NCBI GenBank assembly: GCA_012934845.2
Contig: WNNJ02000052.1
Span: forward strand, 62,001-126,000
DNA: 64,000 bases
Source: Pomphorhynchus laevis
Taxonomy: Eukaryota > Acanthocephala > Palaeacanthocephala > Echinorhynchida > Pomphorhynchidae
Reading direction: 5' to 3'
Shown: in pieces, positions 1 to 9,530 of the stretch
How the letters are laid out: each line of letters starts with the position of its first letter
How positions within the stretch are numbered: the stretch's first letter is position 1
Notes under the pieces: model-generated
Seen by the model: the letters and a program-made list of their open reading frames with translations, nothing else
What the model was told of the DNA's origin: nothing
Database searches by the model: none
Position numbers and translations under genes: made by a program

Positions 1-539
1 GCCTGTTATGATTTATATTCCATTATCATTTTATATTTGGAACATGATTTATGTTTCAGCTACCCGAAACATGCCTTAGATTCAATGTTTTACATTTGAA
101 CACTACTGGATTTATCAAATGCAATGATTACCGATCAAAGCATAAATTCTTTATTAAGTAATTGATGATAATAACGGACTTAACATCGAAAATCGCACGT
201 TCTAAACACGTCTATAATTTTCTAGCCTAGTGTTTAAATCGAATCGTCGTTCAAATGACTTGTTCCCATTTCACTAAGCATATGTATTCACCAAGGACCT
301 TGTATTTTGATTGCATTTGTGTCTGACAAAACAACAAATCAATGCCATTTTATCTCATTAATACTTAATTTTGTGGTATCTGTGACCACGAACATTCGAT
401 GGCATTTTTGGTTAAAAAGTAGAGGTTACACCGAAGACTTATGTTTTTTAACAGTTATATTAAGTTTTAAAACAAAAATAATTGTCTTGCACTGCTAATA
501 AGACTAAAGGGGTTGCCGCGCTGCACTGCTAAGCCTAGT
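1..539. other. AT-rich stretch, no gene recognised
   Basis: No convincing coding frame or repeat is visible. A 63-codon open frame at 307-498 has no recognisable motif and low-complexity composition, so I do not call it a gene. The first recognisable sequence is the CR1 endonuclease remnant that begins just after this stretch. Confidence 0.5.
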
Positions 540-584
540 CGTTGCTTTAACCACAACGACTCGCGTGGTTCCCCGTTGTAGATT

Positions 585-3211
585 GGATTCTTTGGCCGAT
601 TTACTTGGCCACACAGTGGGATTAGTGATGCTTGTGTTGCCATCCCCGGCTTCTCATTATTTAGAACAGACCGACATGATAAATGTAGAGGTGGTGGAGC
701 TGCCTTTTACGTCGCTAACAGAATTACCGTAAGGAACTCCATGTCATATCGCGTCTCCAACACGCTCATCTTGCTTAACACCAAGTTTAATTGAGTATCT
801 TACTGATCTCACAAAGGCGTCAAATTTTATCCTTCTTGGAGACTTCAATATTCTTAATATAACAAAGAATACCCCATTCGAATGTCATCAAGGTAGATGC
901 CATTTGGACACCGAATTATGGAACTTTCTCGTTGATGATCTATCTCTTATACAACACGTAACTCAGGCAACCAGGTTTATGGGACATAGTTCTTCCTTGT
1001 TAGATTTAGTTTTTAGTAAAATCTACTAGATGTCCATGAAATTCAATATGATTCTCCCATAGGTCTTAGTGATCATCTTGTCATTAAGTTTACTTCTAGT
1101 GCCCTTGTCAATGTATCCCCTGCCGAGACTAAACATCTGAAACGTAATTGGTACAAAGTTGATAATAATTTATTACGTACGCTCGCAATTAGAACGGGTT
1201 TTCACAATAGTGACATTACCCATATCAGTGATTGGGATACGTTATCAGCTTCCCTCAAATATATCACAGACTGCGTCGCTCCATTGAAACCCTTACAAAA
1301 CCTTGCTAAACGCAAGCCTGCTTGGTTTGACGATGAGTTAGTGGGACTTTTAAGAAAACGGAATAAACTCTTTAAATCATCTCTGAATAATCAGAGATAA
1401 AATCCTGGAATTATATGAAGTTTCTTCCAAGCCGTTCTGGAGCTATGTAAATAAAAGTAGAAAAGTTATTTCATCAATTTCCCTTTTGACCCATGACGGT
1501 AAGATTGCGAGAGATCCTGATGAAGTTATGAGTATGTTGGCAGAGGCCTTTGATCTTATTTGTCCCACTCCAATTACAGATTTCCGTCCAGTGCAAATTC
1601 CTGAGACATTCGTCTCCCATATGCCATTAATTTCTCCAGCAGAGGTATCACGGGAATTGCGTAAATTATCTTGTTACACGTCGGCTGGGCCGGACGACAT
1701 TCATCCTTTTATTCTTCAAAAACTCCATGACCTGCTAGCATTCCCATTATCAGAGATGTTTAACATGTCTCTATGTACATCATACATCCCTGATCAGTGG
1801 AAGCGATCTCACATTACTCCTATATACAAAAAAGGGAACAGAGAAGACCCGTCCAATTATCGTCCTGTAAGTCTGACAAGCGTTGTATGTAAATGCCTTG
1901 AAAGGTTCGTGCATAAATACATAACTTCTCATATGGATAGATTTAAACTTCTGCACCCTTCTCAACATGGATTTCGAACTGGTCGATCATGCCTCAGTAA
2001 TTTAATTATGGCTCGTGAAAATTGGGCAGATGTAGTAGCAGATGAATGTGGGGTTGATGTAATTTTTATCGATTTTAGCCGGGTGTTTGACCGAATACCA
2101 CATGATCCTCTGCTAGTAGTTTTGGCTAAATACGGTATCGATCCCCATGTAGTTCGTTAGATTAGTTCGTTCTTGAGGGGTCGGTCATATCAAGTGAAGC
2201 TATGCAGTAGTGTTTCTTCACAACGTCATGTTTGTGCCGGAGTGCCTCAAGGTACGGTTCTCGGCCCTTTACTGTTCCACATTTTCCTTCAGGATCTGTT
2301 ATTAAGACTGAGATGCAAAATCCTAGCATTCGCGGATGACCTCAAGTTATGGCGGTGCATTCAATCGTATCATGACTGTTTTCTGCTCCAGGAAGATTTA
2401 GATAATATTGTTAGGTGGAGTAATGAGACAGGACTGATGTTAAATATATCAAAGTGCTGCCACATGCACTTAGGGCATAAGAAATTTCTTTTCAGATATA
2501 AATTAGGTTCCGAGACAATTACGCAGGTACAATGCACAAGAGATTTGGGAATACTTGTGCACGAGTTATTGAAGAGTCGTCCAAACACGGATAGCTATGT
2601 GATCCAGAGGTGTTTTTGTAATCCATCGGCTTCCTGTCTTAAAATAATATACAATTCACTTATTCGTCCTATTATTGAATATTGTATCCCTGCAGTATTT
2701 CCATGTACACGTGGTGAGATGAATGAGCTTAAAAATGTCCTCCGTAGGTTGACGAGATCGTGCTATTCAATCAGGAAATTGTCTTATAATGACCGCTTGC
2801 GCAATATAGGGGTTCCTTCAGTCCGTACTAGTATAGTATGTCTTGATATTTTGTTTTAGGGATATGTTATTCGAGCGTGACGGATTCCGGTCGACCGTAT
2901 TCAGCAAAGCCAGCGAACTACTAAACAAGGTCACTCTCTTACTGTGAGGACCCTGCATCACGGCAAACTCGGAAGACTATATCGCCTTTTTCATCCAGCA
3001 GTGAGGCCTTTGAACAAACCTCAAGAGAATATCATCAACATATCAAATAGAGTGCATTTCAAGAAAACGCTAATTACATGGCTTTGCACAGATTCTAATT
3101 TCAATATCGTTTATCCGGATTAATTTTTTGCTGACATAAAATTGGTTTTACCGTGAGCAGACAAAACAGCTGCATGGCTATAGTCTTCTATGTTATAATA
3201 ATATAATAATT
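585..3211 (+). mobile_element. CR1-like LINE copy, 5'-truncated, with decayed ORF2 (endonuclease + reverse transcriptase)
   Basis: This is a non-LTR retrotransposon remnant. From about 600 to 1110 broken frames read as an APE-type endonuclease: RGGGAAFYV near 690, the LLGDFN block near 834, and a GLSDHLV block near 1063. From 1486 to 2859 one frame encodes a reverse transcriptase: SNYRPVSLTSVVCKCLE, then FIDFSRVFDRIPHD, GVPQGTVLGPLLF and the catalytic FADD at about 2330. A single in-frame TAG at 2158-2160, where relatives have tryptophan in a WI-SFL-RSYQV block, splits this frame. The C-terminal part continues to about 3120. The 3' end (3151-3211) carries the family stem-loop followed by a TAATAATA-type tail. 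The copy is dead because of frameshifts in the endonuclease and this stop. The clade call rests on overall resemblance to CR1 proteins. Confidence 0.85.
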
Positions 3212-3214
3212 TCC

Positions 3215-4935
3215 TTTATGATGACTGCTGTTGTCGGTCCGAACACTCCTGTAGTCTCGATAGCAATCGGGTCGAATTGAAACCGACCTGATAGGCTTTT
3301 GTACTTAAGCCGTTTTGCTTCCTCTGCGTTTTTGGCGGCTCTCTCAGACTCAGTTTATGATAAGTGTACGTTGGTTTCGGCAAATGTGTCGACACAAGTG
3401 CAATCCACGCATAAATTTCGTCCGTTCTTGAATGGAAAGGTAGTGATGCCGTCGGGGCGTTTTACATCTCCCCTGTCCAGACTAAGAAGATCGGGAATGG
3501 CTGGCAAGGCCGCGCGTTGCAAAGAACGCTTAACAACGCTGTTCAGTTATGCGTGTCTGGGATGTCGGCCGGCGTTGTATCTGCAAAACAGTCCGTGATG
3601 GCCCAGGAGGTCGATCATTCTACCACATCTACACGTGTGGGATTGACACACTGATGAACCCACTCTCAAGGCCAAGGCGATTCGAAGGGTTTCAGGGTCG
3701 AGTTGTGTGCCCAATGAAGATATGGTATAGCGTGTAACCATAGTCCACTCTCCTTGCATGATGCCGACATTAAACAAGCTCCGTTTATCTGATCGGCTTC
3801 AGCATTCATCTTCGCGAGCCTGATCTCCATTAATGGAGAGTCTCACATCTTTTATCTTTTTTGTGATGGCTGATCAATCCCACCACTTGCCACGTTCCAC
3901 GCCATCTCGGTTGTCGACAACTTTCTGGAATGAGCCAGTCCGCAAATGCGGAGAAGAACGGCGTTTACCAGATCGCTCACGGCATGCATGGGAGACAAGA
4001 AATCTGGTAGTGCGATGTCTACTGCTTTTTGAATACCAAACCGCTGTATGCCACGGGTAACGTGGCCTGTTCCTACGAAGTGTCGTTGAATGCAATACTA
4101 GTTAAACTTGTCACCGCTTCTTTCAAGGTTTCGTCGAAGGCTTCCAAAGAATTTCGATGTAGATAGGCCGGTGTACTTCTCAGGATGAACTGCAACTTTG
4201 GTATTGCGAAGCAATTTTTTTGCAGAGTGAAAGCCTAGTGATTGTCAACGTGTGAGAGTCGGGATAACATTAATTGATTACCATTCGTCGATTATTCAAG
4301 GAATGTTGGTGGATGTGAGCGGAGCCCCCCAAAAAGAGTGCAATTTTTCTTGTCGGTCAGGAATATATCAGGTAGGATTTTTCTGAAGAGCTGTTTGGTC
4401 CGATCCTCTTCGAATGATGATGAATAATCCAAGATTGTCAGTTCGCTTTTTGCACCGTTGATTTCCAGTCCAATACTTCTCAATTTTTGGATCATAATCG
4501 ATAGGTCGTTAGATACTATTTTAGGGTATCCCCCAAAGGTGACATCGTCCAAGTACCACATATTTAATTCTGCTTTGATTTCCTTAGCGATTGGGTGGAC
4601 CCCATCGAAAACAAAGCCGCTCCAAAAGGGTTGCCTTGTTGAATGCCATTTGCTGATCTTTAAACTTTATCGTCGTAGAAGAGGCATGACGTTTTGACGT
4701 ATGCTTGGAATATCATATGGTATAATTCTGAAGACTGGTCACGGATGGCGGCTAATACTACGTCGCGATGAATTGAATTGTAAGCGTTTCGCATGTCGAT
4801 TTTCAGGAGTACACTACGTCGGTTGAGATCCGTCAGATATCTTCGTGTTATGTGGGCTGCTGCTTGGCACCTATTCGCGTAGCCAATCCCAGTTAAATTG
4901 GACGCATCTGTTAGCCGAGTCGTATATTAACTTGT
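3215..4935 (-). mobile_element. Reverse transcriptase element with CxC zinc knuckle and PD-(D/E)XK-like C-terminal domain, decayed
   Basis: Read on the minus strand from about 4930 downwards, broken frames encode RT blocks KIDMRNAYNSI near 4790, NGIQQGNPFG near 4640 and MWYLDDVTFGG (catalytic YLDD) at 4561-4529. Further down, at 3777-3547, comes a zinc-knuckle block with CRCGRMIDLLGHHGLFC and RH. Near 3450 an RPDG motif is followed by a D-x-TC-V-DTF block, which resembles a restriction-enzyme-like nuclease domain. This order (RT, C/H knuckle, RPDG nuclease) is a layout I have seen in invertebrate RT proteins. I infer a non-LTR element of an R2/Utopia-like type but cannot fix the clade. The copy is full of stops and frameshifts. 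It lies between two CR1 fragments on the opposite strand, so it may have inserted there or been joined by rearrangement. Confidence 0.65.
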
Positions 4936-5565
4936 TTGGCTGCGGCCTTTACAGCGAGGAGCCTTAGTAAAAGGCTCCTCGCTGTATAAGACCGATGTAA
5001 GACCGATATTAGAATATGTGTCGCCAGTAGTCTTTCCGTGTACGCGTACAGAACTTGATCAATTAGAGCGCATACTTCGACGGTTTACGAAATTATGTCC
5101 TCAGGTACGATATCTTCCCTATGAGGCACGAATAAAAGTTTGAATATACCGACAGTGCGTGAACGGTTTCTTCTTTTCGATCTTCTAGCTATGTATCGAC
5201 TAATTAATAAAGATGAAAATTTTCCAGCAAATAGAGTTGAACTCAATGATCAGGATGGACGTAGAGGGCACTCGAAAGTATTGGTAGTACATGAACAATG
5301 AATATACCCTCGTCATTTCCGACTGTCCCATCGAGCGGTGAATGCTTGGAATCGTCTTCCAGTTATTGTCGTTGCGGTGCATACAATCAATGAATTTAAA
5401 TCCATTGTAAAGAACTGGATTCGAATTGAGAACGAGTGGTGGTTGCTGCAGTACCCATGGTTCTGATATATATACTGAATGATTTTTTTGATTTTTTGTA
5501 TTAATTTGTTTTTTTTGTGAGCGGTCAAAACAGCCTTATGGCTATGACCTGTAATAATATTCAAA
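4936..5565 (+). mobile_element. CR1-like LINE 3' fragment beginning with a snap-back hairpin
   Basis: From about 4985 the plus strand reads as the post-catalytic part of a CR1 ORF2: RPILEYVSPVVFPCTRTELD and a following RRFTKLCPQVRYLPYEAR block, then broken frames to about 5460. The 3' end at 5512-5560 has the family stem-loop (AGCC TTAT GGCT at 5532-5543) and a TAATAATATT tail. The fragment starts at a perfect 16-bp inverted repeat (4950-4965 and 4971-4986, 5-nt loop) whose right arm is LINE sequence. Confidence 0.75.
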
Positions 5566-6715
5566 AATTGACTAAGAAATTTTTGATGAAGACCGGTAAG
5601 TATAATATCTTACCGGTTATTATGTATGTCGGCTGGATTGCAAATTACTTAAGTTCACGCTCTTTCAAAGTACGTGTAGGTGCAGATATGTTCATCTCTT
5701 TCGCTATATATTCTGGCGTTCCACAGGGTGCTGTTATCTTCCCACTTATTTTTATTGTCTATATCAATAATCTCCCATCTGTAATTCTTTCTGATGTCGT
5801 TATGTATGCTGAAGATGTTAAGATATGGCGGCGTATTAGTGACGGAAGGGACATTAAGATCCTTCAAAATTATCTGACATGTCTAGAAAAATGGTCAGCG
5901 GAAAATGGTTTGAGGATTAACCCCTCCAAATGTGCGCATATGTCCATTGGTTCTTCACTAAACTCATCGTATCAGATAGGTTTGATTCATATAGGCCGAG
6001 TGGGTGAATTCAAGGATCTTGGTGTGATGATGACCAGTAGCTTAAAAACTAATGTCCACATTAGGTATATTTGTAATCGAAGCTATCGTATTTTATGCAC
6101 GTTTTTTAGGTCTTTTGATCGTATAAGTCCATTAATGTTCAAGCGACTATTTTGCTCTTATATTCTACCCATCCTTAAATGCGGTTTACCTGTAACTTAT
6201 CCACAGACTTTAAGGGAATCCCGTGACATTGAGAACTTGTTACGTAAAGGGTTACGAATTATTCCGAATTTCTGCAATTTGAGATATGCTGAACGTTTGA
6301 CATCTCTACGTGTCGGCACATTAAAATATCGCAGATCGGCCATTGATTTATCAACTGCAGTCAAAATTGTTTTCGATGGCTTTGGTGGTCTCTCTAGCTT
6401 ATTAACCGTAAATGATAGACGAGAAACTCGTGGGCATGTGTGGAAATTAATAAAGCCAACTACAAGAATTCCTGTTCACCATCGATTTGCAACCAGGGTA
6501 ACTAACGGGTGGAATGCACTAAAGTGCCTTGATATCTCTAGTAGTATATCTAGTGATGCTATCAAGAAAGCTATCGAAGCCGAAGGAATTTGCGACTACT
6601 ATTTGATTAAATTTTTTTGTTGATGTTTTTTTTATTTTATCATGTTTTGTAAGCGACACGAGCTTGTAGCTCATTCGCTTCTGTTTGTTATAATAATATT
6701 ATAATATTATCACGA
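5566..6715 (+). mobile_element. CR1-like LINE copy, 5'-truncated, RT open frame
   Basis: One open frame to 6623 covers the second half of a reverse transcriptase and its C-terminus: WIANYLSSRSFKVRVG, GVPQGAVIFPLIF, YAEDVKIW (an altered catalytic box, A-E-D instead of A-D-D, at about 5808), then the thumb and the C-terminal WNALKCLDIS block. The open frame nominally starts at 5517, but residues before about 5620 come from the previous element's tail and a 9-bp hairpin (5592-5600/5609-5617). The 3' end has the family stem-loop GAGC-TTGTA-GCTC at 6660-6672 and a TAATAATATTATAATATT tail. The AEDV change and lack of a 5' half make it inactive. Confidence 0.85.
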
Positions 6716-6889
6716 TGCTACAATGATATTAAAAACCTAAAATATAAAATAAATACAATAAGATATAGATTATTTGAAACATAATCTTATAACAGTTTGA
6801 AACGTCGATACGTCAACTCATGCTAAATATGTATGTAGTCGGGTTCATCTAGAAAAAGCTCGGCTCGTATTTTAAAAGATCTATATTTT

Positions 6890-7135
6890 GATGATCGCTC
6901 AAAACAGATGCACGTAACGCATTTACTAATTTGAATGATATTAAGTATCGGATACATTATCATGATGTCAATGTCTTTGGATTTTATGAAAGTTGATTCC
7001 ATTCTAACATGTCGGATGATATGGTTCACACACCTGAATTTGCTCTCTCAGATCTGATCGAGTACATGAATGCGTTGGTGGAGTTGCTTTTTATGAGCAT
7101 ATGAGTTTGACTGCTAGTTCGCCCGTAAGGAATTA
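6890..7135 (+). mobile_element. CR1-like endonuclease fragment
   Basis: Broken plus-strand frames read ARTNLNDIKYRIHYHDVNVFG, then NMSDDMV and a VGG/VELLF-type block. These match the first endonuclease blocks of the neighbouring CR1 copies (LRSLPAQLVELRYHVEV...GGGVAVYV). Only about 80 codons remain. It is probably the 5' piece of a decayed copy. Confidence 0.5.
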
Positions 7136-7164
7136 AAATGGAAAGCGTGTACATTCATCAATTG

Positions 7165-7300
7165 CTAAAGAATTATTGGAGCTGGATCAAAATAAAGAAG
7201 AGAAAATTTATTTGATATTTCGCTAACCTTAGTTAGCATCTTCAGAAAATTATCTAGCTACGAAAATCCTTTATCAATAATGTATCATTATCAACTATTT
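7165..7300 (+). repeat. Single-arm copy of the foldback repeat found in the DNAJA intron
   Basis: The stretch contains GAGCTGGATCA, TTTGATATTTCGCTAA and TTAGCATCTTCAGAAAAT in the same order as one arm of the palindromes at 49709-49904 and 50179-50373. Its far end (7265-7300) is the reverse complement of the sequence that lies just outside those palindromes. Here the second arm is missing, so this looks like the progenitor or half-element of the family. Confidence 0.7.
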
Positions 7301-7384
7301 AAAATTCATCAATTGCAATAAACACATATTTATAGATAGTGACTGAAGAGATCCCTTCAATTCAATACTTAATTGCTCGCATGG

Positions 7385-8610
7385 GTCAACTTGTTTTAAT
7401 TAATTTATGCATATTAGGTTTGTAGTATTTTGGTTTGATACGGGAACAAATATCACAAGAAGAACATGCATTTCTGACTTCATTTGTAGAATAAGGTAGG
7501 GTTTTAGATCGTAAGTAATTACACAAAAGCGTGACTCCAAGATGGCACAACTCATTGTGTAGATCCTTAAATTTCATTTTTGAAGATATCAATGAGCATA
7601 CGGGGGATAATGCATCAGTTGCAACATTATGTATATCAGTTCTATATCGAATCATATACCTAAGGTCCAAAAGATTTAAGCGACCCCTTGGATATTTTCT
7701 TTTCTTATTTGACTTGATTATCAAACATATATGAAACCGATCTTTGATCAGTTCTGATTGAAAAATAATTTCCTGTTAGATAATGTTTCCATTTTCTCAC
7801 AGCTTCAATTATTGCTGTGGATTCTTTTTTACTGCAGGATAGTGTCGTTCGCGAAATTTCAACAATATGGACATTAGAGCAACCGGGCGACTTTCTTGGT
7901 TTAGTACAGCTGATACAGCAGAATCAGATGAATCATACTTAGTTCCAAAAGGTAGGCCGTTATCTATTGAACCCAACACGCCTCACGCAAAATATCCTTC
8001 AATCTATTAAAAGCTTCAATCTCTTTACGATTCAAATGAAAGCGATCTATTCTATACAAAGGAGCAGTGACTTTTGAGAATTTAGGGATCCATCTCGCAT
8101 AATAGACAAACATACTTAAAGAGATAAGAGCAAATTAAGAATCTCCAGTTCTTGCAAAGGACGTAAGTGTTACGGGTTCGAACAAATTTCGTTATTTCCA
8201 ATATTATAACCGAATACAGTAATACGTTCAACTGATATTACCGATTTCGACTCATTCACGGTTAATATTCTTTTCCCGGCAGCCATTAGAAATTTTCCAC
8301 TTCAACATCTTGATATTTTTTGTGTATAGCCGACGACAGAAATATTGTCCAGATACGGAAATGCGTTCTGAAAATTTTCATCTGGTCTCGAATGTGTCGA
8401 TCACCCGTTGAAACGCTGAAGTCCCATTCGTGACCTCGAAAGGGATCCTAGTAAATTGTTATAGGCGACCAGATGCTTCGAAGTCTGTATACTGTCGTTC
8501 GGTTTACTTGATTCGCTTATGGTGATACGCACTCCTCAAATCAAAAATAGAATAAAATTTGTGTTTAGTCAGTTTATTTATTATATCGTGAAGATTAGGG
8601 AAAGGATATA
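7385..8610 (-). mobile_element. Ty3/gypsy retrotransposon fossil (pol: RT, RNase H and integrase zinc-binding parts)
   Basis: Minus-strand frames show the end of RNase H (NVATDALSP), an integrase-type H-H-C-C zinc-binding block around 7590-7440 (LHNELCHLGVT, then CSSCDICSRIKP), and farther upstream (about 8560-8320) an RT block of the FDLRSAYH type. The element is broken in many places and only part of pol remains. No LTRs were recognised. It looks old. Confidence 0.75.
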
Positions 8611-8614
8611 AAAA

Positions 8615-9125
8615 GGATTTATTTTTATGTGGCAAATGCGTGCCGGCGAACGCTTAAATGACCACAAAAACAAAACAAAAATCTAAGTTATGTGTCGAGA
8701 AGTTGGGAACGGATGAAATATTTGAATATGATAAAGAAGGGAGCGCGGCGGACTCGAGAGGGAGCTGATTTCAGGCAAGGGAGCGGCGACATGGACCGAT
8801 CGAAGACCGTAGTTGTTGGAGTAATTGAGAACGTGGAGTAAGAGGATATGACGGGGCAGCAGCGATAGAGAGGTGAGGCGAATGTTGTCTAAGAAATAGG
8901 GGTTACTGAACGATAGGAAGCCGATAGCGATGAGACGAAACATGACGAGAAGAATAGGGAGTTGGATGCTAATGTGGATGGTGGGCCAGACGAGTTGGGC
9001 AAGATGTGTGGATGTGTGGTCGAATCGACGGAAATGACCATCAAGATTGGCGAAAAGGCTGAGGCAGTAATCGATTTTAGAAAAAAAGCGACGTAAGAAG
9101 AAACATGCAAGAACGGAAATTGATA
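8615..9125 (-). mobile_element. L2-like LINE (family G2) 3'-end fragment
   Basis: On the minus strand the C-terminal part of ORF2 is visible (TSLSLLPRHILLLHVLNYSN, then a GLRSVHVAAPL block), ending in the G2 3' tail at 8618-8675. The tail has the stem-loop near GCGTTCGCC/GGCACGC, then TTTGCCACAT and AAATAAATCC on the element strand. About 500 bp of the 3' end are left, and the frame is broken near 8900. Confidence 0.75.
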
Positions 9126-9129
9126 AGTG

Positions 9130-9452
9130 CTTTAATTATCCCGCGCCATTAAAAATTATGTAGTGTCATAGTTTCGCTTGATAACTCATCTTCTTTTGAT
9201 ATCGTCGATCACTCGATTCTTCTACATCATCTTTGTCATGATTATGGCTTCTATATACCAACTCTTGCTTGGTTTTCTTCATATCTATCAAACCGTACGA
9301 TTCGTGTTTGTTCTAACTTTTTGTTTCCCATTATTCTTCCATCCCGTCCGGTGTTCCACAAGCTCCGTATAAGTCCCTTGGATTTTCTCTCTTCTTTTCC
9401 ATAATTTATCTTATACTTCTCATACATTTAACTTCCATTTATGCAATATTTA
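9130..9452 (+). mobile_element. L2-like LINE (family G1), left half interrupted by a CR1 insertion
   Basis: Plus-strand frames read VIVSLDNSSSFDIVDHSILL, then LSNRTIRVCSN and, in the next frame, the PSGVPQ-type block, stopping after LPFMQY. The next expected residues (ADDIIIYAHAP) resume at 13681. The CR1 element at 9453-13670 therefore split this copy just upstream of the RT catalytic ADD codons. The copy also shows the family-wide frame change between the SN-block and GVPQ. Confidence 0.8.
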
Positions 9453-9530
9453 TTTATTTATTTATTATAGTGTACAAGTTACTAGCCGCAAATGGCTGTT
9501 TCAACTGTTCACAATTTATATTTTAAAATA

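Noticed and set aside
307-498. Small ORF of 63 codons
   Set aside because: No motif, no start context, and composition as expected by chance in AT-rich DNA.
3299-4060. Plus-strand open frames at 3299-3598, 3549-3737 and 3833-4060
   Set aside because: They are shadows of the minus-strand RT/nuclease-like element, whose motifs are readable in the opposite strand.
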